This document shows positions 1 to 5,586 of a stretch of DNA of 5,586 bases, piece by piece. The position numbers were made by a program, and so were the translations under genes. This DNA comes from Lentisphaeria bacterium. GTDB taxonomy: Bacteria > Verrucomicrobiota > Lentisphaeria > Oligosphaerales > Oligosphaeraceae. Under the pieces are notes generated by a model, which saw only the letters and a program-made list of their open reading frames with translations, did not search any database and was not told the origin of the DNA. Each line of letters starts with the position of its first letter. The stretch's first letter is position 1. The DNA lies in the NCBI GenBank assembly GCA_024405235.1, contig JAKSPA010000124.1, positions 1 through 5,586 of the forward strand, written 5' to 3'.

Positions 1-1
1 C

Positions 2-809
2 CTGTCGCGTTATTCAATTCGTGTGCATTATGTAAGAGCGTGTTTGAAATGAATCTGCGGACGTGCAGGCGCTCAAAGAAGCGGGCGTCATCGCGCTGTC
101 CGACGACGGCAGCACCACTCAGGACGCAGGCGTCATGCGTGAAGTCGCCTACCGCGCGGCCGAAGCGAGACTTCCGCTAATCGACCACTGCGAAGACGGC
201 CCGTCCACTCGACGCGGCGAAATTGCGATGGTGGAGCGCGATCTGGAAATCTGCCGTGAGACAGGCGCAAAGTTCCATCTGCAGCATCTGTCTGCAAGGG
301 AGGCGGTTGCACTGCTAGAGGCAGCGCGTAAGGACGGCCTGCCTGTCACTGGCGAGGCGACTCCGCACCATCTGGCGCTGACATCGTCGGCCGTTTCACG
401 CTGTGGCACGAACGCGAAGATGGCACCGCCTCTGCGCGAAGAGGCCGACCGCCAGGCGCTGCTTGCCGCTGTCGCGTCAGGCGTGATCACGGTCATTGCC
501 ACCGACCATGCGCCTCATGCGGCAGAAGAGAAGGCGAAGCCGTTCGAGCAGGCACCGAACGGAATCATCGGCATCGAGACGGCCTTTTCCGTCTGCAATC
601 GCGTTCTCGTCAAAAGCGGAATCATCTCTCTGGAGACTCTTGTCGAACGCCTTACGACAGGTCCCGCGCAGGTTCTCGGAATTCAAGTTCCGCAGGAAAC
701 AATACAAATAATTCCTGACGGTGATTGCATACTGCAGGCTGCAGGCTGTTCGAAGGCATCCAATTCCCCCTGGCAGGGCTTTGTCGGCTGGGGACGTATT
801 CTTCCATAG
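2..809 (+). pseudogene. pyrC: Dihydroorotase (PyrC) remnant: 5' end outside window, frame broken near 45-52, shortened
   Basis: Dihydroorotase closes carbamoyl-aspartate to dihydroorotate in cytosolic pyrimidine synthesis. From 63 the frame gives a recognisable class I catalytic half: SDDG, a metal-site His in DHCED, FHLQHLSA, TPHHL, TNAKMAPPLR and the catalytic Asp in ATDHAPH. The N-terminal half is not in this frame, because TGA at 45-47 closes it. The family sequence resumes upstream in another frame: 2-49 reads IRVHYVRACLK, matching the conserved segment before LKEAG. That frame ends at TGA 50-52, while the downstream frame resumes as ESADVQALKEAG, so one small indel links the halves. Compared with B. 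subtilis PyrC from memory, about 20 residues are missing between HCED and the following RD motif, about 6 before the IDP-like segment, and the last dozen or so after the final GR. Frameshift plus several shortenings suggests decay. An assembly error could explain the frameshift alone. GTG at 63 has no ribosome binding site and is probably not a real start. Confidence 0.75.
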
Positions 810-874
810 CAGTTCTCTTCGATTTCAGACATTAGATTTCTTTTCAAAAAAGCTTTCATTCCATACCCTCAAAT

Positions 875-880
875 AGGAGA
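875..880 (+). promoter_or_regulatory. Ribosome binding site of glyS
   Basis: AGGAGA lies 8 nt before the ATG at 889 in an A-rich stretch, a good Shine-Dalgarno match that fixes the glyS start. The 79-nt spacer from 810 to 888 holds no promoter I can support and is too short for a T-box leader. Confidence 0.8.
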
Positions 881-888
881 AAAAAACA

Positions 889-2253
889 ATGGCAAATGAA
901 GAACAGACAGATGCGCCTGTGGTGAATTCCACAGAATTTATGAACAAACTGACCTCGCTGTGCAAGCGTCGCGGAATGATTTTCCAGAGCTCCGAAATCT
1001 ATGGCGGTTTCAATGGCTTCTGGGACTACGGCCCCAACGGCGCTCCGATGAAGCGCTCCGTCGAACGCGCATGGTGGAAGTATATGATCGAAGACCGTGA
1101 CAACGTGGTCGGTCTCGATTCCACCATCATCTGCCATCCGGAGGTCTGGCGTGCATCTGGACACGTGGATCACTTCTCCGATCTGATGACGGACTGCAAG
1201 GACTGCAAGAAGCGCTGGCGCTACGACCAGCTCCCCGAGCCTGGCGTCTGCCCGGCCTGCGGCAGCCACAACATGACCGAACCGCGCGAGTTCAATCTGA
1301 TGATGAAGACCTTCGTCGGTCCCGTCTTTGACGAAGACCACAAGGCATATCTCCGCGCCGAGTCCTGCCAGCCTATCTTCGTGGATTTCAACACCATCCG
1401 CATCGGCACCAGAAAACAGCTCCCCTTCGGTATCGCACAGACCGGAAAGGCGTTCCGCAACGAAATCAACCCGCGCAATTTCACCTTCCGCTCCCGCGAA
1501 TTCATGCAGATGGAGATGGAATTCTTCTGCGATGACAAGGATTCCTTCGACTGGTTCGACTACTGGATGAAGGAACGCTGGAACTTCTATACTCAGATTC
1601 TCGGCATTCCCGAAAACAAACTCCGCTGGCACTGGCACGAAAAACTGGCGCACTACGCCAAGAAAGCCGTCGACATCGAATTCCTCTTCCCGTTCGGCTG
1701 GGACGAAATCGAAGGCATCCACCATCGTGGCACGTGGGATATGTCCCAGCACGCAAAATTCTCCGGCGAAAATGCTGCATGCTCCATCTTCAATCCCGAC
1801 ACGAAGGAGACATACTTCCCGACAGTCGTCGAGACTTCCTGCGGACTCGACAGAATCTGCCTCATGCTTCTCTGCAATGCATACGAGGAAGACACCGCAG
1901 CCACCAAGAAGGAAGGAAAGGATGAAGACATCCGCGTCGTTCTGCATCTCAAGCCGCTCGTGGCGCCCGTTCAGGCCGCAGTCCTGCCTCTCTCCAAGAA
2001 GCTCGAGGCCTCCGCAAAGGAACTCCAGGCCCTTCTCCGCAAGAACGACATCCGCACCGACTACGACGACAGCGGTTCCATCGGAAAGCGCTATCGCCGT
2101 CAGGACGAAATCGGAACGCCTTTCTGCGTGACATACGATTTCGATTCCGAAAACGACCACGCGGTCACCGTCCGCGACCGTGATTCCATGCAGCAGGAAC
2201 GCGTCGCCATCGCCGACCTCCCCGCGTATCTCTTCACGAAGATTCACGCATAG
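889..2253 (+). CDS. glyS: Glycyl-tRNA synthetase, dimeric (alpha2) class II type
   Basis: Charges tRNA-Gly with glycine using ATP in the cytosol. The 454-residue product is the single-chain eukaryote/archaeal-like GlyRS, not the GlyQ/GlyS heterotetramer. Visible in order: the N-terminal catalytic segment with SSEIYGGFNGFWDYGPNG (about 34-51) and a GPNGAPMK signature; a CxxC...CxxC pair (Cys103, 106, 121, 124) in the motif 1-2 insertion that could bind zinc; class II motif 2 FRNEINPRNFTFRSREF (189-205); HHRGTWDMSQH (278-288); motif 3 ETSCGLDRICLMLL (315-328), where the usual EPS reads ETS; and the C-terminal anticodon-binding domain from about 348, with the conserved DDSGSIGKRYRRQDEIGTPF (393-412). 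Length is normal for this type. The start is supported by AGGAGA at 875. It stands alone, 79 bp after the pyrC remnant and 75 bp before ctp. No Leu TTA/CTA or Ser TCA codons are used, which leaves a long antisense frame open by chance. Confidence 0.97.
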   Translation: MANEEQTDAPVVNSTEFMNKLTSLCKRRGMIFQSSEIYGGFNGFWDYGPNGAPMKRSVERAWWKYMIEDRDNVVGLDSTIICHPEVWRASGHVDHFSDLMTDCKDCKKRWRYDQLPEPGVCPACGSHNMTEPREFNLMMKTFVGPVFDEDHKAYLRAESCQPIFVDFNTIRIGTRKQLPFGIAQTGKAFRNEINPRNFTFRSREFMQMEMEFFCDDKDSFDWFDYWMKERWNFYTQILGIPENKLRWHWHEKLAHYAKKAVDIEFLFPFGWDEIEGIHHRGTWDMSQHAKFSGENAACSIFNPDTKETYFPTVVETSCGLDRICLMLLCNAYEEDTAATKKEGKDEDIRVVLHLKPLVAPVQAAVLPLSKKLEASAKELQALLRKNDIRTDYDDSGSIGKRYRRQDEIGTPFCVTYDFDSENDHAVTVRDRDSMQQERVAIADLPAYLFTKIHA

Positions 2254-2268
2254 TCGCTCAAAGTGGTT

Positions 2269-2303
2269 GGGGCGACGCGTCCCGCATAAAGACGCGCCGC
2301 CCC
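2269..2303 (+). other. GC-rich hairpin between glyS and ctp, no U-tract
   Basis: The left arm at 2269-2281 (GGGGCGACGCGTC) pairs with the right arm at 2291-2303 (GACGCGCCGCCCC). This makes 13 pairs with one A-C mismatch around a 9-nt loop. It lies 15 nt after the glyS stop, where a terminator would be expected, but it is followed by CCAAAATG rather than a U-run on either strand. It may therefore mark a processed or Rho-type 3' end, or be a structured leader ahead of ctp. The structure is seen directly; the role is inferred. Confidence 0.6.
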
Positions 2304-2328
2304 CCAAAATGCAGATTGCAAATCCTCT

Positions 2329-3729
2329 ATGAAAAGGCTCTTCTACATTTTTGTATCGCTTTTTCTTTTGATCAACGTATTTCAGGGCTACAAGGTCTAT
2401 AGCCGTGAAAAGCCTGAAGACGCTGAAGTGATAATGAAGAAGCTTGAGCTTTTCATGGAGGTGCTTCAGCATATCCGCTCCGAATATGTCGATGCGGATG
2501 AAATCGACATAGACGAATTATTTGACAACGCAATCAAGGGCATGGCCTATACGCTGGATCCCTTCAGCGAATACATGACGCCTTCCGAATTCAAGAGTTT
2601 CGAAAACGACTCGAACGATACCTTCGGCGGAATCGGCGTGAAAGTCCAGATGCTCGACGGCTATCTTACAGTCAGTTCGACAATGAACGGCACTCCTGCA
2701 GCCGCAGCCGGAATTCTCGCAGGCGACAAAATCATCGCCATAGATGGAGAAGACCAGACAGGAAAGAACACCGACGATGTCATTGCAAAACTCCGTGGCG
2801 ACATCGGCTCCAAGATCACTCTGACCATCAAGCGTCCTGAAACCCCTGCTCCGATTGAAATCACGCTCGAACGCGCCGAAATCGCGAACATAAGCGTCAG
2901 CGACGCGCATGTCATCGAGGGCACTTCCACCGGTTATCTGCGAGTGGAGCTCTTCGCCACTCCCACCGTCGAGCAGTTCGACGCGGCGCTTAAGGAACTT
3001 GAAGTGCAGAATATAGACAGTCTCATCATCGATTTGCGAAACAATCCAGGCGGTCAATTGGAAACCTGCGTGGAGATGCTTGGAAGACTACTGCCGCCGA
3101 AATCGCTGGTCGCGACGCTCGAAGGCCGTTCTTCAGAATACAACATGGAATATTTCACCAGCGCTTCTGTGCCGTATCACTTCCCTGACAAGATTCCTAT
3201 CGCCGTTCTCGGCAACAGAGGCACGGCCTCCGCAGCCGAAATTACGATAAGCTGCCTGCGCGACTACCATCGCGCGGTCTTCATCGGCGAACGCACCTTC
3301 GGAAAGGCTCTTGTGCAGAGCGTGGAACCGCTCGGTGGTTCCCATGCGCTGAAACTTACCACGGCACGCTATTTTACAAAGCTTCACACGCAGATTCAAG
3401 GAAGAGGTATCAAGCCTGATATCCAAAGCCATCTGAGACGCCGCGATTATATCGCCATCAACATGGCGAAGGATATCAATGCCGCCGACAAGATCGATCC
3501 AAACGTCAGGGCCGCATTGAAATTCTTCGAGGATGGCGCCGAATGGCCTGTCTTCACAGGAAAGGAAGAGAGCGACTACGACGACATTCTGCCGCAATGG
3601 CAGAAGGACGAAAATCATAGATACAAAGTCTATGATTATAACATCTACCACGATTTGGAAGAGGGCTCCGAGGCCGAAGGGCAGGAGAATGATTCCGACG
3701 AACAGAGCAAAAACAAGGAGAATGAATAG
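2329..3729 (+). CDS. S41-family C-terminal processing peptidase (Ctp/Prc-like) with PDZ domain
   Basis: A serine endopeptidase of the Ctp family, which trims C-termini of exported proteins or degrades periplasmic substrates such as envelope-remodelling factors. The first 20 or so residues (MKRLFYIFVSLFLLINVFQG) form a positively charged start plus hydrophobic stretch. No clear AxA cleavage site follows, so it may be an uncleaved anchor. Next come the N-terminal helical segment with LDPFSEYMTPSEF (76-88), a PDZ domain (about 97-180, starting FGGIGVKV), the S41 core with LIIDLRNNPGG (232-242), and the catalytic region NRGTASAAEI with TFGK. The nucleophile is predicted to be Ser301 and the general base Lys326, at the family's usual 25-residue spacing. 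The motif has AAE where SASE is common. Residues after about 437 form a low-complexity acidic tail. No Shine-Dalgarno is visible before ATG 2329. The stop codon abuts the dapB ATG, so the two genes are likely one operon. The physiological substrate is unknown. Confidence 0.93.
   Translation: MKRLFYIFVSLFLLINVFQGYKVYSREKPEDAEVIMKKLELFMEVLQHIRSEYVDADEIDIDELFDNAIKGMAYTLDPFSEYMTPSEFKSFENDSNDTFGGIGVKVQMLDGYLTVSSTMNGTPAAAAGILAGDKIIAIDGEDQTGKNTDDVIAKLRGDIGSKITLTIKRPETPAPIEITLERAEIANISVSDAHVIEGTSTGYLRVELFATPTVEQFDAALKELEVQNIDSLIIDLRNNPGGQLETCVEMLGRLLPPKSLVATLEGRSSEYNMEYFTSASVPYHFPDKIPIAVLGNRGTASAAEITISCLRDYHRAVFIGERTFGKALVQSVEPLGGSHALKLTTARYFTKLHTQIQGRGIKPDIQSHLRRRDYIAINMAKDINAADKIDPNVRAALKFFEDGAEWPVFTGKEESDYDDILPQWQKDENHRYKVYDYNIYHDLEEGSEAEGQENDSDEQSKNKENE
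3715..3720 (+). promoter_or_regulatory. Ribosome binding site of dapB inside the ctp 3' end
   Basis: AAGGAG is 9 nt before the dapB ATG and is formed by the last codons of ctp (encoding NKENE). Ribosomes finishing ctp would pass over or stop next to it, which favours translational coupling. Confidence 0.75.
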
Positions 3730-4533
3730 ATGATAAAGACAGCAGTCATCGGAGCCGCAGGACGCATGGGACGCATGCTTGTGGCGGAAGTCATCAACAC
3801 CGACGGCCTGGAACTCACTGGAGCTCTCGAAGGCACACAGTGCCCGTTCATCGGATGCGATGCAGGACAGTTGGCGGGATTTGATGCATGCGGCGTAAAA
3901 ATCACCGCCGATTTTGACGAAGCGCTCAAGGGCGCCGATGTTGTCATCGATTTCACTGCCGCCGCGATTACGCGCATGAATGCGCCGAAGATCGCCGAAA
4001 AGGGCATTGCGATGGTCATTGGCTCCACCGGATTGACGCCAGAGGATATCGCCATGCTGGAAGGACTCGCCGCAAATGGCGCGCGAATCGTCCAGTCGCC
4101 GAACATGTCCGTCGGCGTCAATCTGCTCTTCGCGCTTTGCGAACAAGTTGCGCCGCTTTTGGGCGAGGCGTACGATATTGAAGTTGTCGAAATGCACCAC
4201 AACCAGAAAAAGGATGCGCCTTCTGGCACGGCCGAGAAGCTCGGACAGATTCTGGCGAAGGCACGCGGTCTTGATTACGAGACGGATACGCGACATGGTC
4301 GCAAGGGACTCGTCGGCGCGCGCACGCGCAACGAAATCGGAATGCATGCGCTTCGCGGCGGCGATGTCGTCGGCGACCACACCGTTATTTTCGCGACGAA
4401 CGGCGAGCGCATTGAACTTACGCACAAGGCTTCCAGCAGACAGACCTTCGCAAAGGGTGCCGTCCGTGCGGTTAAATTCATTGCGGGAGCAAAGCCTGGC
4501 AAATACGACATGCGTCAGGTTTTGGGCATATAG
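3730..4533 (+). CDS. dapB: 4-hydroxy-tetrahydrodipicolinate reductase
   Basis: Reduces the DapA product to tetrahydrodipicolinate with NAD(P)H, in the cytosolic pathway to meso-diaminopimelate and lysine. The 267-residue product has normal family length. Seen: the N-terminal Rossmann nucleotide loop GAAGRMG (8-14); VVIDFTAAA (71-79); VIGSTGLT (97-103), the conserved substrate/cofactor-domain hinge; SPNMSVGVNLL (123-133); and the signature EMHHNQKKDAPSGTA (154-168). By alignment with the E. coli enzyme, His156 matches the catalytic His159 and Lys160 matches Lys163. RTRNEIGMHALRGGDVVGDH (198-217) and the final GKYDMRQVLG are also typical. It starts at the base after the ctp stop, with AAGGAG 9 nt upstream, so it is probably the distal gene of a ctp-dapB transcript. 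Other dap genes are not in the window. Confidence 0.97.
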   Translation: MIKTAVIGAAGRMGRMLVAEVINTDGLELTGALEGTQCPFIGCDAGQLAGFDACGVKITADFDEALKGADVVIDFTAAAITRMNAPKIAEKGIAMVIGSTGLTPEDIAMLEGLAANGARIVQSPNMSVGVNLLFALCEQVAPLLGEAYDIEVVEMHHNQKKDAPSGTAEKLGQILAKARGLDYETDTRHGRKGLVGARTRNEIGMHALRGGDVVGDHTVIFATNGERIELTHKASSRQTFAKGAVRAVKFIAGAKPGKYDMRQVLGI

Positions 4534-4534
4534 A

Positions 4535-4599
4535 TTTCCGCGAGTGGTATTCAAGAGCACAGAACTGGTTCTCTAGTCGCCATCTTCTGTGCGCGGAAA
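4535..4599. repeat. Nested inverted repeat downstream of dapB
   Basis: The outer arms TTTCCGCG (4535-4542) and CGCGGAAA (4592-4599) are perfect reverse complements. Inside them, GCACAGAA (4557-4564) matches TTCTGTGC (4585-4592) perfectly. The two right arms share base 4592, so a fold would have 7 outer plus 8 inner pairs, an unpaired stretch of about 15 nt on the left side only and a 20-nt apical loop. It begins one base after the dapB stop and ends 46 nt before the AraC-family start. No U-run follows, so it is not a classic intrinsic terminator. It could be an mRNA 3'-end structure, a leader element of the regulator gene, or a small inserted palindrome. The rest of the 112-nt spacer shows nothing I can name. 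Confidence 0.55.
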
Positions 4600-4645
4600 C
4601 CATTGCCGCGAACAAAGCCGCCCCTGACGCGAAAATAAACAATCC

Positions 4646-5473
4646 ATGCTGCCAAAATCGTACCTAATTCCATCGCAGAATATCGCTCTTCCCGCGGAAT
4701 ACTCCACGCTGGAGCTTTTTCAGGTACATCAGCTATGGATGCGCAAGATCATGCTCCGTCGAGAACGGGCACCTTATTGGCGGCTCTACTATCCATATCA
4801 GGAGACCTGCATTCTCACGCATGAAGGCGTGGAAACGCTGCTTTCGGCAGGACGTGCTGTTCTGATTCCACCCGATACAGATCTGGCGGGCAGAATCATT
4901 GCGCCTCTGCGCATGTTCTATATCCATTTCCGTATAGGCGGAAAACTCGCAGAATGCAGAAACGCAGTATTCCAGCTCCAAGAAGATACGGCCCTTACGC
5001 AATTGATCGAAAACGCCACCGAACATTTGAAAAAGAAGCTGCCGATAGATTTCCACTTGTGCATGAATATCGCGGCGATTGTCTCGGCGGCGCTTGCAAA
5101 GATTCCAGATGTTTGGATCTCTTCAAACAAACGCCTCGAGAGCGTCGATCTGCTGAATGTCTGGAACGTAATGCAGAAGCATCCAGAAAGAAACTACACA
5201 AACAAGGAACTTGCCGCAAAAGCAAATATGAGCGTAAATACATTTCTGAGACGCTTCCAGTGGAATTTCGGACAGTCTCCGCAGCACTTCCTAATTCAGC
5301 AACGCATCGAAAAGGCAAAGACCATGCTTAAAGACAGCATGGCCTCTCACGAAGATATCGCCAAAGCCTGCGGATTTGCCAATCAGCAATATTTTTCACG
5401 CATCTTTAGAAAATATACGGACTGGACGCCAGGCGCTTATCGCAACGCGCATGGCGCCCTTCGACAGCCATAG
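4646..5473 (+). CDS. AraC-family transcriptional regulator
   Basis: A DNA-binding regulator of 275 residues. The C-terminal third is a standard AraC/XylS double helix-turn-helix domain. The first HTH, about 186-206, contains KELAAKANMSVNTFLRRF; the linker helix follows (FGQSPQHFLIQQRIEKAKTML is the family-typical run at 208-228); the second HTH, about 235-258, contains HEDIAKACGFANQQYFSRIF, ending in the familiar FRKYTDWTPGAYR. The N-terminal half looks like the cupin-type ligand-sensing region of sugar-responsive members (hydrophobic strands, with LLSAGRAVLIPPDTDLAG at 65-82 and a FYIHFRIGG stretch at 91-99). The ligand cannot be read from the sequence. Unlike glyS and dapB, it uses CTA and TCA codons, and it lacks a recognisable Shine-Dalgarno before ATG 4646. 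It is separated from dapB by 112 nt with an inverted repeat, so it is probably its own transcription unit. No adjacent glycan or transport operon is visible to suggest its target. Confidence 0.92.
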   Translation: MLPKSYLIPSQNIALPAEYSTLELFQVHQLWMRKIMLRRERAPYWRLYYPYQETCILTHEGVETLLSAGRAVLIPPDTDLAGRIIAPLRMFYIHFRIGGKLAECRNAVFQLQEDTALTQLIENATEHLKKKLPIDFHLCMNIAAIVSAALAKIPDVWISSNKRLESVDLLNVWNVMQKHPERNYTNKELAAKANMSVNTFLRRFQWNFGQSPQHFLIQQRIEKAKTMLKDSMASHEDIAKACGFANQQYFSRIFRKYTDWTPGAYRNAHGALRQP

Positions 5474-5586
5474 CCCGCTGGCCGCCATTGCCCCGCTGGC
5501 CGCCATTGCCCCTCTGGCCGCCGTAGCACCGCTGGCCGCCGTAGCACCCCTGGCCGCCGAAGCCCCGCTGGCCGCCGTAGCACCGC
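5406..5586 (-). CDS. Possible 3' end of a glycine-rich repeat protein gene (partial, convergent)
   Basis: Read on the minus strand from the right edge, the tandem repeat is open and encodes a hexapeptide of the form C/G-Y/F/N-G-G-Q-R/G. It continues through RAMAVEGRHARCDKRL to a TAA at 5408-5406. Gly-Gly-Gln-Arg units with interchangeable Tyr, Phe and Asn resemble the disordered tails of small RRM-type or RGG-type RNA-binding proteins. No folded domain is inside the window, so this is resemblance only. Against it: the last 22 or so codons overlap the end of the AraC-family gene on the opposite strand, several units carry Cys where Gly would be usual, and the plus strand of the repeat is also open. 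The start would lie beyond 5586. Confidence 0.35.
   Translation of the reverse strand, partial: RCYGGQRGFGGQGCYGGQRCYGGQRGNGGQRGNGGQRAMAVEGRHARCDKRLASSPYIF
5474..5586. repeat. Tandem repeat, 18-bp unit, 6.3 copies, continuing past the right edge
   Basis: Six full units (5474-5491, 5492-5509, 5510-5527, 5528-5545, 5546-5563, 5564-5581) plus 5 nt follow the regulator's stop codon without a gap. The consensus is close to CCCGCTGGCCGCCGTAGC. The core CTGGCCGCC is invariant in all six; changes are limited to the first base, the fourth base and the ATT/GTA/GAA triplet. A period divisible by three fits a coding repeat. No CRISPR-like spacers are present. Confidence 0.95.

Noticed and set aside
63..809. 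Intact short dihydroorotase starting at GTG 63
   Set aside because: It lacks the N-terminal metal-binding HxH region, has no ribosome binding site, and homologous sequence continues upstream in another frame.
810..888. glyS promoter or T-box leader
   Set aside because: The spacer is only 79 nt, with no specifier loop, antiterminator or terminator. The AT-rich stretch has a weak TTAGAT but no matching -35 element.
2309..2332. Seven-codon leader peptide before ctp
   Set aside because: No ribosome binding site and no attenuation signature. It is mentioned only because its stop overlaps the ctp start.
856..2472. Open frame of 538 codons on the minus strand across glyS
   Set aside because: It is codon-for-codon in register with glyS, so its stops could only come from TTA, CTA and TCA sense codons, which glyS does not use. 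The translation is low-similarity, Val/Asp/Glu-rich and lacks any recognisable domain.
3133..4560. Open frame of 475 codons on the minus strand across ctp and dapB
   Set aside because: Same cause: it is phase-aligned with both sense genes, which avoid TTA, CTA and TCA codons here. The sense strand encodes two clear enzymes.
5451..5586. Plus-strand frame starting ATG 5451 (MAPFDSHS then PLAAxA repeats)
   Set aside because: It is open to the edge, but there is no ribosome binding site, it overlaps the regulator's end, and the product is only a short Ala/Pro/Leu repeat. I prefer the minus-strand reading but cannot exclude this one.
5474..5586. CRISPR array
   Set aside because: The units are contiguous 18-mers with no unique spacers.

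Overview
The window is ordinary bacterial chromosomal DNA of moderately high GC. It carries four intact genes, all on the plus strand: a glycyl-tRNA synthetase, an S41 C-terminal processing peptidase, the lysine/diaminopimelate enzyme DapB, and an AraC-family regulator. They are flanked by a damaged dihydroorotase remnant on the left and a tandem 18-bp repeat on the right edge. A single-polypeptide (dimeric-type) GlyRS, a solitary AraC regulator with a cupin-like N-terminus, and start codons that often lack a Shine-Dalgarno sequence would fit a PVC-group bacterium, perhaps Lentisphaerota/Victivallales-like. That placement is an inference from protein flavour only and is weak.

Layout. 1-809: 3' two-thirds of a dihydroorotase (pyrC). 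The reading frame is broken near 45-52, the loop after HCED is much shorter than usual, and the C-terminus is abbreviated, so it reads as a pseudogene. 810-888: short spacer with the glyS ribosome binding site. 889-2253: glyS. 2254-2328: spacer holding a 13-bp GC hairpin without a U-tract. 2329-3729: ctp-like secreted or membrane-anchored serine protease with a PDZ domain and a Ser301/Lys326 dyad. 3730-4533: dapB, whose ATG directly follows the ctp stop codon and whose ribosome binding site lies inside the last ctp codons, so the two are probably co-transcribed and translationally coupled. 4534-4645: spacer with a nested inverted repeat about 65 nt long. 4646-5473: AraC-family regulator. 5474-5586: six and one-third copies of an 18-bp unit. 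Read on the minus strand, this gives a Gly/Gln/Arg/aromatic hexapeptide repeat, possibly the tail of a convergent glycine-rich protein gene that runs off the right edge.

How they work together: glyS is translation housekeeping. Ctp and DapB both relate to the cell envelope (periplasmic proteolysis; diaminopimelate for peptidoglycan and lysine), which may explain their tight pairing, but no shared regulation is visible. The AraC regulator has no obvious target in the window. I found no convincing new multi-gene system. The items most worth a second look are the decaying pyrC copy, the 3' inverted repeat after dapB and the right-edge repeat.
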